Assembly (NCBI GenBank): GCA_944325035.1
Contig: CALUYM010000004.1
Span: 86,056-150,055, forward strand
From: an uncultured Anaeroplasmataceae bacterium
Lineage (GTDB): Bacteria > Bacillota_I > Bacilli_A > Acholeplasmatales > Anaeroplasmataceae
Direction of reading: 5' to 3'
DNA length: 64,000 bases
The notes beneath the pieces were generated by a model, which had not been told where the DNA came from, did not search any database, and saw nothing but the letters and a program-made list of their open reading frames with translations. The translations under genes and the position numbers were made by a program. Of the stretch, positions 1 to 8,766 are shown one piece after another. The stretch's first letter is position 1, and each line of letters starts with the position of its first letter.

Positions 1-319
1 TAACATCATTTGCTATCGGTTCGTTTCCATCGATTGTTTCACCTAACACATTAAAGATACGGCCAAGTGTAACATCTCCAACTGGAACACGAATTGGACT
101 ACCTGTTGAAAAAACATCCATTCCTCTAGCAAGTCCTTCGCTTTCAGCAAGCATAATACATCTAACTAGATTATGCCCTAAATGCATTTGAACTTCCATT
201 ACTCTTTTTTCTTCACCAAGAGTAACATATAAAGCTTCTTTAATCTTTGGTACTTCATTATCTTTAAAAATAACATCGATAACGGGACCAGATATTTGCA
301 TAATTTTCCCCTTAGACAT
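1..319 (-). CDS. atpD: F-type ATP synthase subunit beta, first operon (partial)
   Basis: This is the N-terminal ~106 residues of the catalytic beta subunit, running off the left edge. The translation starts MSKGKIMQISGPVIDVIF and continues to GNVLGETIDG-type sequence (FNVLGETIDGNE), matching the beta-barrel domain of F1-beta and resembling the second copy at 24091-25494. There are two in-frame ATGs (322 and 319); 319 sits about 7 bases after GGAAG and is preferred. The start overlaps the end of atpG by a few bases, so the two are translationally coupled. The Walker A region lies outside the window, so catalytic competence cannot be checked. Confidence 0.93.
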   Translation of the reverse strand, partial: MSKGKIMQISGPVIDVIFKDNEVPKIKEALYVTLGEEKRVMEVQMHLGHNLVRCIMLAESEGLARGMDVFSTGSPIRVPVGDVTLGRIFNVLGETIDGNEPIANDV

Positions 320-1211
320 CATTTGACTTCCTTTCTTTCAAAGCTCGTGCACCACCAGAAATTTCAGTAATTTCTTGGGTAATTTGGGCTTGACGAACTC
401 GATTATATCTAGTTTGAAGCTCGGAAAGTAATTTTTCAGCATTTTCATTAGCTGAACTCATAGCTGTCATACGGGCTTCTTGTTCACAACAAAAACTATC
501 AATTAAAGCACTGTAAATGTAGCCTGAAATATAACTTTTCATTGTATTGTTTAATACTTCTTCAATTGATGGATAAAACTGCAAGTCTTTAACTGTTTTC
601 GTTTCATCATTAAAATCATCAAATTCTGCACGATGGAAAGGTAAAAGACGAGTTGAAATCGCCTCTCCGACCATACCACTTGAAAGGTCAGTATAAACAA
701 CAAAAAACTTTCCTATTTTATCTTCATCAAATTGTTCAAGAATAATATCACAGATTTCACGGGCTCTATGCATCGTTGGATTTTGAGCAGTATACATAAA
801 GCTATGCTTAATTTGAATATTTTGTTCTTGGAAAAAATGTCTTCCATATTCTCCAACTACGAATAATTTAGCAGCTGGATGTTCATTTATTAAACGCATT
901 GTTTCTTTAATAACATTATGATTATAAGGTCCTGCTAAACCTTTGTCAGCAGTGATTACTAAAATCCCATATGTTTCACTACGTTTCCAAATTCCATCAA
1001 TTGGATAGAAATAGCGATTTTCAATATCTGAATCTACTCGGAAAATACGTTTAATTTCATGACGTAACATTTCAAAATATGGTTTTGTGTGATCTAAATC
1101 GCTTTTGGCCTTTTTTAACTTAGTTGAAGCGATGAGGTACATCGCATTCGTAATTTTATGCGTATCTTTTATACTTTTAATACGCTTTTTTATATCCTTA
1201 GTATTACTCAT
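312..1211 (-). CDS. atpG: F-type ATP synthase subunit gamma, first operon
   Basis: Central rotor stalk of F1; it couples c-ring rotation to catalysis. At 299 aa it is normal length. The N-terminal helix (IKKRIKSIKDTHKITNAM) and C-terminal helix (RYNRVRQAQITQEITEISGGA) form the usual coiled coil, and the conserved ADKGLAGPYN segment is present. Two bases separate it from the upstream alpha gene and it overlaps the beta start. It is a diverged paralogue of the gamma at 25494-26366. Confidence 0.95.
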   Translation of the reverse strand: MSNTKDIKKRIKSIKDTHKITNAMYLIASTKLKKAKSDLDHTKPYFEMLRHEIKRIFRVDSDIENRYFYPIDGIWKRSETYGILVITADKGLAGPYNHNVIKETMRLINEHPAAKLFVVGEYGRHFFQEQNIQIKHSFMYTAQNPTMHRAREICDIILEQFDEDKIGKFFVVYTDLSSGMVGEAISTRLLPFHRAEFDDFNDETKTVKDLQFYPSIEEVLNNTMKSYISGYIYSALIDSFCCEQEARMTAMSSANENAEKLLSELQTRYNRVRQAQITQEITEISGGARALKERKSNDV

Positions 1212-1213
1212 AT

Positions 1214-2941
1214 TTATACTTCATATGTTTCAATAAAGGCTTTAGAAACTTCTATTATCTTTGCTTTAATTTCAGGAGTTAAAACACGTTCAGTTTCTAT
1301 TTGTTGACATAAAACTGGCTGAGTTTCTTTAAAATGTTTCAATAAAGCAAGCTCGCATGACTTGATTTTTTTAATATCAATGGTTGTAAATAAATGTTCT
1401 AATGCCGTTACCAACACGATAACTTCTTCATATTGTGTAAGCGGATTATTTTGAGCTTGTTTTAATATTTGCATTAAACCTTTACCGTAAATAAGTTGTT
1501 TTTTAGTGGTTTGATCTAAGTCAGAGGCAAACTGAGTGAACACTTCCATTTCACGATATTGTGATAGATCAAGACGAAGTGTACCAGCTGCTTTTTTTAC
1601 AGCTTTAGTTTGAGCATCTCCACCAACACGTGATACCGATAAACCGATATTTATGGCAGGACGTTGACCTGCAAAGAACAAATCACTTTCTAAGAAAATT
1701 TGGCCATCAGTGATTGAAATAATATTAGTTGGAATATAAGCTGAAACATCGCTTGCTTGTGTTTCAACGATTGGCAATGCAGTCATTGATCCACCACCAT
1801 TAGCTTTAGATAATTGTGCAGAACGTTCAAGCAAACGAGAGTGTAGATAGAAAACATCGCCTGGATATGCTTCACGACCAGGAGCTCTATCTAATAATAA
1901 ACTGATTGTACGATAAGCAATTGCATGTTTAGATAAATCATCATACACAATTAATACATCCTTACCTTGATGCATAAAATATTCACCAATAGCACAACCA
2001 GCATAAGGAGCGACATATTGTAAACTTGAAGGATCACTAGCAAAACTAGAAACTACAATTGTATAATCCATCGCACCTTTTTTCTTCAATGTGTTAACTA
2101 ATTGCGCAACTGAACTTGATTTTTGTCCAATTGAGACATAAATACAAATGCAATCTTTTCCTTTTTGATTTAAAATTGTATCTAAAGCAATCGCCGTTTT
2201 ACCAGTTTGACGATCACCTATGATTAGTTCACGTTGCCCACGTCCAATTGGAAACATTGAGTCAATTGTTAAAATACCAGTTTCAAGTGGTCTTTTAACT
2301 GGATCACGATCAATAATAGAAGGGGCAGGATTTTCTAATTGATAATAGTCGCTCGCCTGAATTGGACCATTTCCATCAATAGGATTACCAAGTGCATCAA
2401 CAACTCGTCCTAAGAAATTATCACCAACTGGAATACCAGCAATTTTATGAGTGCGATAAACACTTTCTCCTTGGACAACATCATCTTCTCCACCAAATAG
2501 GATGCACATAACATAATCAGAATTTATATTTTGGACCATGCCTTTAACGCCAGATGAGAATTGTAAAACTTCACCATAAGTAGCAGTATCTAAGTTTTTG
2601 ATTCTTACAATTCCATCAACAACACTCTCAACGATTCCTACTTCACTCGCATTTACTTTAGGGGAAAATCCTTCAATTGCTTCTTTTAATACTGGGATTA
2701 TATTTCCATTTGTATCAGGAACTTTTGCTAAAGTGTCTTTTAATTGGTTAAATCTTCCATTTACACTCCAATCATAAATATCGAACCCAACTTCTAATCT
2801 AAACCCAGATGGAAATGCTTGACTTTCTTTCCATTCGAGTTCAATTTCACCATATTTTTTTGTTAAAAATTCAATAAACTTTTTTTCTTGTTTATCATTC
2901 GGACGTATTGAAGAATAAATAATAGCCTTCTTACTTTCCAT
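1214..2941 (-). CDS. atpA: Delta-alpha fusion subunit of F-type ATP synthase
   Basis: Residues ~1-74 of this 575-aa protein align with the C-terminal domain of subunit delta/OSCP (AIIYSSIRPNDKQ, GFRLEVGFDIYDWSVNGR). They match the separate delta at 27902-28420 (VVVYTPSALNDKQ, LLIGGIKV-type core, KLYRL end). After a linker (~75-102) a full alpha subunit follows, with Walker A GDRQTGKT and the arginine-finger segment SVSRVGGDAQ. Normal alpha is about 502 aa. The start at ATG 2941 (MESKKA) is chosen because AAGGAAG lies about 9 bases upstream; an upstream in-frame start at 2965 has no SD. It overlaps the end of atpF by 11 bases. No separate delta gene exists in this operon, so delta's N-terminal domain is missing. 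Confidence 0.93.
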   Translation of the reverse strand: MESKKAIIYSSIRPNDKQEKKFIEFLTKKYGEIELEWKESQAFPSGFRLEVGFDIYDWSVNGRFNQLKDTLAKVPDTNGNIIPVLKEAIEGFSPKVNASEVGIVESVVDGIVRIKNLDTATYGEVLQFSSGVKGMVQNINSDYVMCILFGGEDDVVQGESVYRTHKIAGIPVGDNFLGRVVDALGNPIDGNGPIQASDYYQLENPAPSIIDRDPVKRPLETGILTIDSMFPIGRGQRELIIGDRQTGKTAIALDTILNQKGKDCICIYVSIGQKSSSVAQLVNTLKKKGAMDYTIVVSSFASDPSSLQYVAPYAGCAIGEYFMHQGKDVLIVYDDLSKHAIAYRTISLLLDRAPGREAYPGDVFYLHSRLLERSAQLSKANGGGSMTALPIVETQASDVSAYIPTNIISITDGQIFLESDLFFAGQRPAINIGLSVSRVGGDAQTKAVKKAAGTLRLDLSQYREMEVFTQFASDLDQTTKKQLIYGKGLMQILKQAQNNPLTQYEEVIVLVTALEHLFTTIDIKKIKSCELALLKHFKETQPVLCQQIETERVLTPEIKAKIIEVSKAFIETYEV

Positions 2942-3434
2942 TGTCTTCACTTCCTTCAGCCGCATCTAAGAATTGGTCAAAGGCATCACTACAAGAAGAA
3001 TTAAGAACAATTTTAGCAGTGGCTTCATCAACCATTTGTCTAATTTGTTCATCACATTCACCAAGAATCTTCTTCTTATCGCGTAAAGCTTCCTCATTTG
3101 CTTTTTTAATTATTGAATCAGCTTCAATTTTTGCTTCTTTGACTTGTTCTTCCTTAAACTTATCTAATTCTTGGATAGCAGCAAGCTTTTTATTTTTTAT
3201 TTCATTTTGTAAATCATTTAGTTTGGCACTTATTTTCTCATCTTTTTCCTTTGCATTAGCTAATTTTTGGGTAGCTTCTTCATTCATTTGTTGATAATGG
3301 GCAGTTCTAGCAGCCATAAATTTTTTAATTGGACTAAACAATAAAAAATATAGCGCACCTACAAGAATGACAAAATTTAAAAGGTGTAAGAGTATTTGTT
3401 GCCAATCAATATTTAACGGAACAGCTAATATCAT
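2931..3434 (-). CDS. atpF: F-type ATP synthase subunit b, first operon
   Basis: Peripheral stalk of the Fo sector. The 167-aa protein has an N-terminal membrane helix (about residues 12-34, ILLHLLNFVILVGALYFLLF), then a long charged Lys/Glu-rich coiled coil (about 45-150). Length is normal for b, so the missing delta domain has not been moved onto this subunit. It lies between the c gene (16 bases upstream) and the delta-alpha gene, which it overlaps. It presumably contacts the delta-like domain of the fused alpha. Confidence 0.93.
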   Translation of the reverse strand: MILAVPLNIDWQQILLHLLNFVILVGALYFLLFSPIKKFMAARTAHYQQMNEEATQKLANAKEKDEKISAKLNDLQNEIKNKKLAAIQELDKFKEEQVKEAKIEADSIIKKANEEALRDKKKILGECDEQIRQMVDEATAKIVLNSSCSDAFDQFLDAAEGSEDNGK

Positions 3435-3450
3435 CTAAGATCACCCGACC

Positions 3451-3837
3451 TTATAGAACGAAAATTAATAAAATTGCTACGATTAAAGCATAAATTACTA
3501 CTGTTTCAACGAAAACTAGACCCAATAATAAAGTTTTTGTAATCTTACTTTCAGCTTGTGGTTGACGACTAATACCTTCAGCAGATTTAGAAATAGCCAT
3601 ACCCATACCAATAGTACCACCTAAAGCGGCTAATCCTACAACAATACCTGCACCTAAAGCTCTAGCAGATATACCATTATCAGCTCCAGTTGTTTCTGCT
3701 AAATTTGTAACTTGACTTAAAGTTTCTTTAACACCATTTATGCTAACTTGATTATTTCCTTTGAATAATAATCCTACCACTAAAATAACACCAAGTCCTA
3801 GCATTAGACCAAATAAAATATTTCTTAATTTTTTCAT
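3451..3837 (-). CDS. atpE: F-type ATP synthase subunit c with N-terminal extension, first operon
   Basis: Rotor ring proteolipid. The start is ATG 3837 (MKKLRN), after GGAGG with 6-base spacing, giving 128 aa; typical c subunits are 70-90 aa. The extra ~55 residues contain a hydrophobic helix (7-25) and a polar stretch, like a signal peptide or third membrane helix. The core hairpin has the RQP loop (91-93) and the ion-binding carboxylate E111 (FVETVVIY). At the position of Na+-ligand Gln32 of Ilyobacter c there is Met78, and at Thr67 there is Val113, so H+ coupling is predicted. Confidence 0.93.
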   Translation of the reverse strand: MKKLRNILFGLMLGLGVILVVGLLFKGNNQVSINGVKETLSQVTNLAETTGADNGISARALGAGIVVGLAALGGTIGMGMAISKSAEGISRQPQAESKITKTLLLGLVFVETVVIYALIVAILLIFVL

Positions 3838-3850
3838 AATATACCTCCAT

Positions 3851-4681
3851 TTAGGCTCTTGCCTTTTGTTTATTTTTTTCTTTCTTCGGATGTTCTTCTG
3901 ATACCTCTCCATAAAATAAAGCGGTTAACATTGTTAATACATAAGCTTGAACAATCGCATGAATTAACGTAAATAAAATTCCTACTAATACCGGTAAAAC
4001 AATACTTAATGATATATAATAATATACTAATTCAGAGACTAACAAACCACTAAGTAAAGCTCCAAATAAACGGAAGCTCATTGAAACTGGTAATGAGAAA
4101 TCTTTAAGAGTTAACAAGACACCTCTAAAACCATTAGAAATTAATCCTCCGCCTAAAATAAATAAGTAGGATAAACACCCAACAGCAATAGCTGCATTTA
4201 TATCAGCCAGAGGAGCAGGTAAAGTGATAGAGTTTCCTTCAACTCCAACTACCTGAACTCCGATTAACTCAAATAATGTGCCTATGAAAATATAAGCACC
4301 AGCACCAAAAATATAAGCCCCTAGAAGTTTGTTTCGTTTAGGACTATTATCAATTGCTAAATTATCAAAAAATCCAACAGCTTGTTCTAGTAGTAATTGA
4401 AACTTTTTCGGGACATATTTAAATCTAGGAATAAAAAAGATTCTGACTATTATCGCAAATAATATCAAAGTAGCGGATACCACGTATGATGAAATTAAAC
4501 CAGGGTTCACTTCTAATCCAAAAAGGGACACGAGGTTTCTTGTGTGTAACACGGCATCATTCATCGTTTCGGAAATAGATTCCGACTTTTCGTTACCTGG
4601 TACTAAAATGGCTGCGACTAGGAGGATGATGATTAATCCTAAATAGATGCTCCAACTAATAATTTTTTGTTTCTTACTCAT
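3851..4681 (-). CDS. atpB: F-type ATP synthase subunit a, first operon
   Basis: Stator channel subunit of Fo, 276 aa, with about six membrane segments. It has the essential arginine in PVSMSFRLFGALLSG (equivalent to E. coli Arg210). ATG 4681 is chosen over a GTG at 4690 because AAGAGGTG lies just upstream of the ATG and includes that GTG. It is the first gene of the operon; no atpI/atpZ-like gene precedes it. A promoter lies at 4724-4752. Confidence 0.94.
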   Translation of the reverse strand: MSKKQKIISWSIYLGLIIILLVAAILVPGNEKSESISETMNDAVLHTRNLVSLFGLEVNPGLISSYVVSATLILFAIIVRIFFIPRFKYVPKKFQLLLEQAVGFFDNLAIDNSPKRNKLLGAYIFGAGAYIFIGTLFELIGVQVVGVEGNSITLPAPLADINAAIAVGCLSYLFILGGGLISNGFRGVLLTLKDFSLPVSMSFRLFGALLSGLLVSELVYYYISLSIVLPVLVGILFTLIHAIVQAYVLTMLTALFYGEVSEEHPKKEKNKQKARA

Positions 4682-4723
4682 TGTATACACCTCTTATAGC
4701 GCGATATTAATCGTACCTACGTA

Positions 4724-4755
4724 AGATTAGCACTTGAGACTACTATAGTCAAGTG
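4724..4755 (-). promoter_or_regulatory. Promoter of first ATP synthase operon, overlapped by an inverted repeat
   Basis: On the minus strand, -35 TTGACT (4752-4747), a 17-base spacer and -10 TAATCT (4729-4724) stand ahead of atpB. Inverted arms CACTTGA (4731-4737) and TCAAGTG (4749-4755) cover the spacer and the -35, so a repressor site is plausible. The elements are seen in the sequence; regulation is inferred. Confidence 0.6.
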
Positions 4756-4796
4756 ATTTGTTATAGTAAATACGATCCAAATAATATTTTTTATAA

Positions 4797-4830
4797 AAAG
4801 ACAAAAACTGCTAGCAAAAGCTAACAGTTT
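4797..4830 (-). terminator. Intrinsic terminator after ferredoxin-NADP reductase gene
   Basis: Stem AAACTGTTAGC / GCTAGCAGTTT (one mismatch) with loop TTTT, followed on the minus strand by a T-rich run. It lies just past the stop codon at 4837. Confidence 0.8.
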
Positions 4831-4836
4831 CTCCTT

Positions 4837-5784
4837 TTAAAAGTGAACAGGAATATTCTTATCTGGGTTGATAATTTGGTCAATCTTAGTGATTGCAACT
4901 ACTGCTTCACCAAGTCCACAAGTAATGTTTTTAACCTTACCTGGGTAGTTAATCGAATTACCAATCGCAAATACATTAGGCATTGAAGTCATATAGGCTT
5001 CACCAACGTTGATATTAGAACCTGTCTTCTCAACTTCGAAAGTGTTTTGTGAAGGGACCATTCCATAGTTTACAACTAAGTAATCTAATTCTAGTTCCTT
5101 AACTTCTTTTGTTTCTGCATTTTCAATTACGATTGATGTTAAATTGCCATTTGCGCCCTTTAATTCTTTAACATTGTATGGTGTTAAAACATTAGTCTTA
5201 GTTTTCTTCATTTGTTCTACGCTAGAAGCTTGTGCTCTAAATTCATTACGACGGTGAACAATTGAAATTTCACTAGTTAATGGTTCTAACATTAAAGTCC
5301 AATCAACAGCTGAATCACCACCACCTAGAACAACTAGACGTTTATCTGCAAAGACAGCCTTATGTTTTATGGAATAAACAATATTTTTAAACTCATCTTC
5401 ATTAGGGCATCCAGTCTTACGAGGTGTGAAGTTACCCATACCAGTAGTAAGAAGGATTGTTTTTGTTTCATATGAACCACTTTTTGTATTAACAACAAAG
5501 TGATCATCAACTTTATTAAATGATATAATACTTTCATTTAAATGTAAGTCTAATTTGTTTTCTTTAGAATTATATTGTTCATATAATTTATCGATAAAGC
5601 CTTGAGCTGTTGTCACATTAAATCCAGGTAAATCTATAATATCTTTTTCTGGATATAAAGTTGATAACTGACCACCAACTGTATCTTGTGATTCAAAAAT
5701 CTTACCTTTTAAATTATGAAGTGAGGCAAGAATGGCTGAGTATAAACCAATTGGACCTGCACCAATAATAATAATATCTTCCAT
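4837..5784 (-). CDS. Ferredoxin/flavodoxin-NADP+ reductase, thioredoxin-reductase-like type
   Basis: Flavoprotein of 315 aa that transfers electrons between NADPH and ferredoxin or flavodoxin. It has the FAD motif GAGPIGLYSAIL at the N-terminus, GGQLSTLYPEKDI, the NADP-binding GGGDSAVDW at about residues 154-162, and a C-terminal FAD segment (VFAIGNSI). There is no CxxC redox motif, which separates it from true thioredoxin reductase and points to the YumC/Fnr type. It is monocistronic: its terminator lies at 4797-4830 and the upstream uxa operon terminates at 5815-5830. Confidence 0.88.
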   Translation of the reverse strand: MEDIIIIGAGPIGLYSAILASLHNLKGKIFESQDTVGGQLSTLYPEKDIIDLPGFNVTTAQGFIDKLYEQYNSKENKLDLHLNESIISFNKVDDHFVVNTKSGSYETKTILLTTGMGNFTPRKTGCPNEDEFKNIVYSIKHKAVFADKRLVVLGGGDSAVDWTLMLEPLTSEISIVHRRNEFRAQASSVEQMKKTKTNVLTPYNVKELKGANGNLTSIVIENAETKEVKELELDYLVVNYGMVPSQNTFEVEKTGSNINVGEAYMTSMPNVFAIGNSINYPGKVKNITCGLGEAVVAITKIDQIINPDKNIPVHF

Positions 5785-5809
5785 TTGATTTTCTCCTTCC
5801 TTTTTATAG

Positions 5810-5830
5810 TTAAAACGGGCTAAGCCCGTC
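5810..5830 (-). terminator. Intrinsic terminator of the uxaBAC operon
   Basis: Minus-strand stem ACGGGCTTAGCCCGT followed by TTTTAAC, immediately after the uxaC stop codon. Confidence 0.8.
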
Positions 5831-5834
5831 TTAT

Positions 5835-7247
5835 TTAGAATCCAAAGAATTCCTTAGCGTTATTGTAACAAATATCTTCTACAATTTGACCTAATGTATC
5901 TAATTCTTCAGCTGGATATTGACCACTTTCAACAAGATTACCTAACATTTCACAAAGTAAACGACGATAATATTCATGACGTGGATATGCTAAGAAACTA
6001 CGTGAATCAGTTAACATACCAACACTTTGAGAAACTAGACCTACTTGCATCAATGTTTCTAAATTTTGTCTCATACCATCTTGTTGGTCTAGGAACCACC
6101 AAGCAGTACCTACTTGAACATAACTCTTGTGTCCTTCTTTTTGGAAGCATCCTGCAAGAATAGTTAATGCATAATTATCACGTGGATTTAAGTTATATAA
6201 AATAGTCTTAGGTAAACTATCAGCTTGATCTAAAGCACCTAATAAAGCAGATAATTTTTCCATATAATTTTCATCTTCAATAGCATCAAAACCAGTATCA
6301 GGACCAAATTTTTCTAGCATTGTTTTTGAATTATTTCTTAAAGCACCAATATGATATTGTTGTACCCAACCATGCTTCTTATATTCTTTACCTAAGAATA
6401 ATAAGATATATCCTTTGTATAAATCTTGTTCTGCACTTGAAACATTTTCATGATTCATACCTTTTAAGAATACAGCATTCGCTTCATCATAAGTAGCTGG
6501 TGCATAGTGAACAACATCTAGGGCATGGTCAGAAACACGTGATCCCATTGAATGGAAGAATTCAATTCTTTCAGCTAAAGCCTTAGTTAAATCATTTAAA
6601 GTTTTAATTTCATATCCTACAACTTTTGCTAATGTATTCACCCAATCTGCAAACCATGAAAGTTCAACATTGATTGCCTTGTCAGGACGGAAAGCAGGAC
6701 GAACAGTTACATTTAGAGTATTGTCTTCCATCATCTTCTTATGCCATTCAAGAGAATCAACTGGATCATCTGTTGTACAAACAGTTTTTACATTAAATTT
6801 GTACATCATTTCACGAGCAGTTAGAGTTTCTAACTTTTTGTTAGCTTCTTCCCAAATTTCTTTTGCATTCTTAGCATTAATAACCTTATTGATACCAAAA
6901 TATCTTTGCATTTCTAGGTGTGACCAGTGATATAATGGATTCCCTACGAAATATGGCATAGATTCAACGAATTGTGAGTATTTCTTGTAGTCATCATCTG
7001 GACCAGAAATTGAATCTTCTTCATATCCACGAGCACGTAAAGCTCTCCATTTATAGTGGTCACCATAACGGTCACCAGCTCCTAACCAAACTTCTGCTAA
7101 ATTTCTGAATTTCTTATCTTCAAAAATTTCTTTTGGTTGTAAGTGACAGTGATAGTCAATAATTGGCATTTTTTCAGCATGTTCATGGTAAAGTTTTTTA
7201 GCAGTTTCTGTAGTTAACAGAAAATCTTTGTCCATAAAATTTTTCAT
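5835..7247 (-). CDS. uxaC: Uronate isomerase (glucuronate/galacturonate isomerase)
   Basis: Converts D-galacturonate to D-tagaturonate (or glucuronate to fructuronate), the first step after uronate release in the cytoplasm. It is 470 aa, the usual length. The N-terminal metal-binding HxH is in DYHCHLQPKEIF (about residue 32), with the characteristic LAEVWLGAGDRYGDHYKWRALRARG segment and RNNSKTMLEKFGPDTGFD. It is the last gene of uxaB-uxaA-uxaC, 18 bases after uxaA. Its substrate would come from the GH28 enzyme at 31890-33446. Confidence 0.96.
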   Translation of the reverse strand: MKNFMDKDFLLTTETAKKLYHEHAEKMPIIDYHCHLQPKEIFEDKKFRNLAEVWLGAGDRYGDHYKWRALRARGYEEDSISGPDDDYKKYSQFVESMPYFVGNPLYHWSHLEMQRYFGINKVINAKNAKEIWEEANKKLETLTAREMMYKFNVKTVCTTDDPVDSLEWHKKMMEDNTLNVTVRPAFRPDKAINVELSWFADWVNTLAKVVGYEIKTLNDLTKALAERIEFFHSMGSRVSDHALDVVHYAPATYDEANAVFLKGMNHENVSSAEQDLYKGYILLFLGKEYKKHGWVQQYHIGALRNNSKTMLEKFGPDTGFDAIEDENYMEKLSALLGALDQADSLPKTILYNLNPRDNYALTILAGCFQKEGHKSYVQVGTAWWFLDQQDGMRQNLETLMQVGLVSQSVGMLTDSRSFLAYPRHEYYRRLLCEMLGNLVESGQYPAEELDTLGQIVEDICYNNAKEFFGF

Positions 7248-7265
7248 TGTTCTTTTCTCCTTATC

Positions 7266-8741
7266 TTATAGCATTACGCCATCTTTAAATATTGAAATCT
7301 CACGGAAACGATTGATTTCATTCTTAGTTTCTTTTCCACTAGCAACTGCGCAGATTAAATCAATGAAATCTTCTAATAATTCATCCATTGATTTCTTATC
7401 TACTAAATCACCAGCATTAAAATCAATCCAATTTGATTTCTTAGTTGCTAAAGCTGTATTTGTAGCAACTTTAACTGTTGGTACGAAACCACCAAATGGT
7501 GTACCACGGCCAGTTGTAAATAATACCATTTGACAACCAGCACAAGCTAAAGTTGTAACAGCAACTAAGTCATTACCTGGAGTAGATAATAAATTTAAAC
7601 CATTTGTCTTAATTCTATCTCCCATTTTTAATACATCATTAACAACAGATGCTCCAGCTTTTTGTGTACAACCTAAAGACTTATCTTCTAGAGTTGTAAT
7701 TCCACCTTTTTTATTTCCTGGAGATGGATTGTCATAAATTACTTGATTATGATTTTTAAAATATGTTTTAAAGTTATTGATTAAATCAACAGTTTTATTA
7801 AACACTTCTTCATCTTTAGCACGTGCCATTAACAATTTTTCAGCACCAAACATTTCAGGTACTTCACCTAAAACAGTTGTACCACCATTAATTGATAAAA
7901 AGTCAGAGAAACGTCCTAAAAGTGGGTTAGCTGTAATTCCTGATAATCCATCTGAACCACCACACTTAAGACCAATTCTTAAGCAAGATAGAGGTTTTGT
8001 TACACGTTTATCATTCTTCATTACATCAAATAATTGTTTTAATAACTTCTTTCCTTCAGCAACTTCATCTTCAACATCTTGTGAGTTTAAGAATTTAATA
8101 CGATCAGGGTTATACGGTCCAAATGTTTCTTTAAATGTAGAAACTAAATTTTCTTCACAACCAAGACCTAACACTAATACACCACCAGCATTTGGATGTT
8201 TTGCCATATCTTGTAATAAAAGACGAGTAAGTTCTAAATCTCCACCCATTTGACTACAACCAAATGGATGTTGGAATGTAAATACACCATCAATCATTGA
8301 AATATCATTTTCTTGTTTGAATTCATCAATCATATCCTGTGCCATACCAGATACACAACCTACAGTTTGGATAATCCATAATTCATTACGGATACCGCAT
8401 TCACCATTTTCACGTTCATATACTTCAACAGTTCGTTCAGATTTATAACCTAATACTTGAGGATAATTAGGTTTATATTCATAAGAAATAATATCATCTA
8501 GGTTAGTTTGAACATTGTGAGTGTGAACATGTTCACCAGCTTTAATAAAAGCAGTTGTATGTCCGATTGGGTTACCATATTTTATAACGTCTTCGCCTTC
8601 TTTAATATCTTTTAAGGCTACCTTATGAGCTTGAGGGATATCCTCAAGAAGAGTTACACCCTCAATAACTTCACCTTTTAAAAAAGGTCTAAGGCATACG
8701 GCAACATTATCAATCGGATTAATAATAATATAATCTTTCAT
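7266..8741 (-). CDS. uxaA: Altronate dehydratase
   Basis: Dehydrates D-altronate to 2-keto-3-deoxy-D-gluconate. It is a 491-aa iron-dependent enzyme with an N-terminal SAF-like domain (about 1-90, including AGEHVHTHNV). The large C-terminal domain has the Cys-containing motifs GIRNELWIIQTVGCVSG, GLGCEENL, KCGGSDGLSG and LACAGCQMVLFTTGRG. It sits 25 bases after uxaB and 18 before uxaC. Its product needs KDG kinase and aldolase, which are not in the window. Confidence 0.96.
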   Translation of the reverse strand: MKDYIIINPIDNVAVCLRPFLKGEVIEGVTLLEDIPQAHKVALKDIKEGEDVIKYGNPIGHTTAFIKAGEHVHTHNVQTNLDDIISYEYKPNYPQVLGYKSERTVEVYERENGECGIRNELWIIQTVGCVSGMAQDMIDEFKQENDISMIDGVFTFQHPFGCSQMGGDLELTRLLLQDMAKHPNAGGVLVLGLGCEENLVSTFKETFGPYNPDRIKFLNSQDVEDEVAEGKKLLKQLFDVMKNDKRVTKPLSCLRIGLKCGGSDGLSGITANPLLGRFSDFLSINGGTTVLGEVPEMFGAEKLLMARAKDEEVFNKTVDLINNFKTYFKNHNQVIYDNPSPGNKKGGITTLEDKSLGCTQKAGASVVNDVLKMGDRIKTNGLNLLSTPGNDLVAVTTLACAGCQMVLFTTGRGTPFGGFVPTVKVATNTALATKKSNWIDFNAGDLVDKKSMDELLEDFIDLICAVASGKETKNEINRFREISIFKDGVML

Positions 8742-8766
8742 TGACTATTATCCTTTCTTTTGATGC

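Noticed and set aside
2941..3294. Plus-strand open frame of 117 aa opposite atpF
   Set aside because: It is the mirror of the coiled-coil atpF gene: Ser/Phe/Leu-rich, with no SD and no family resemblance.
3851..3912. Extended atpE start inside atpB
   Set aside because: The extra residues are a basic, non-conserved stretch within the atpB coding end; ATG 3837 has a proper SD.
7777..8253. 158-aa plus-strand frame opposite uxaA
   Set aside because: Antisense shadow of a strongly conserved enzyme, with no SD.
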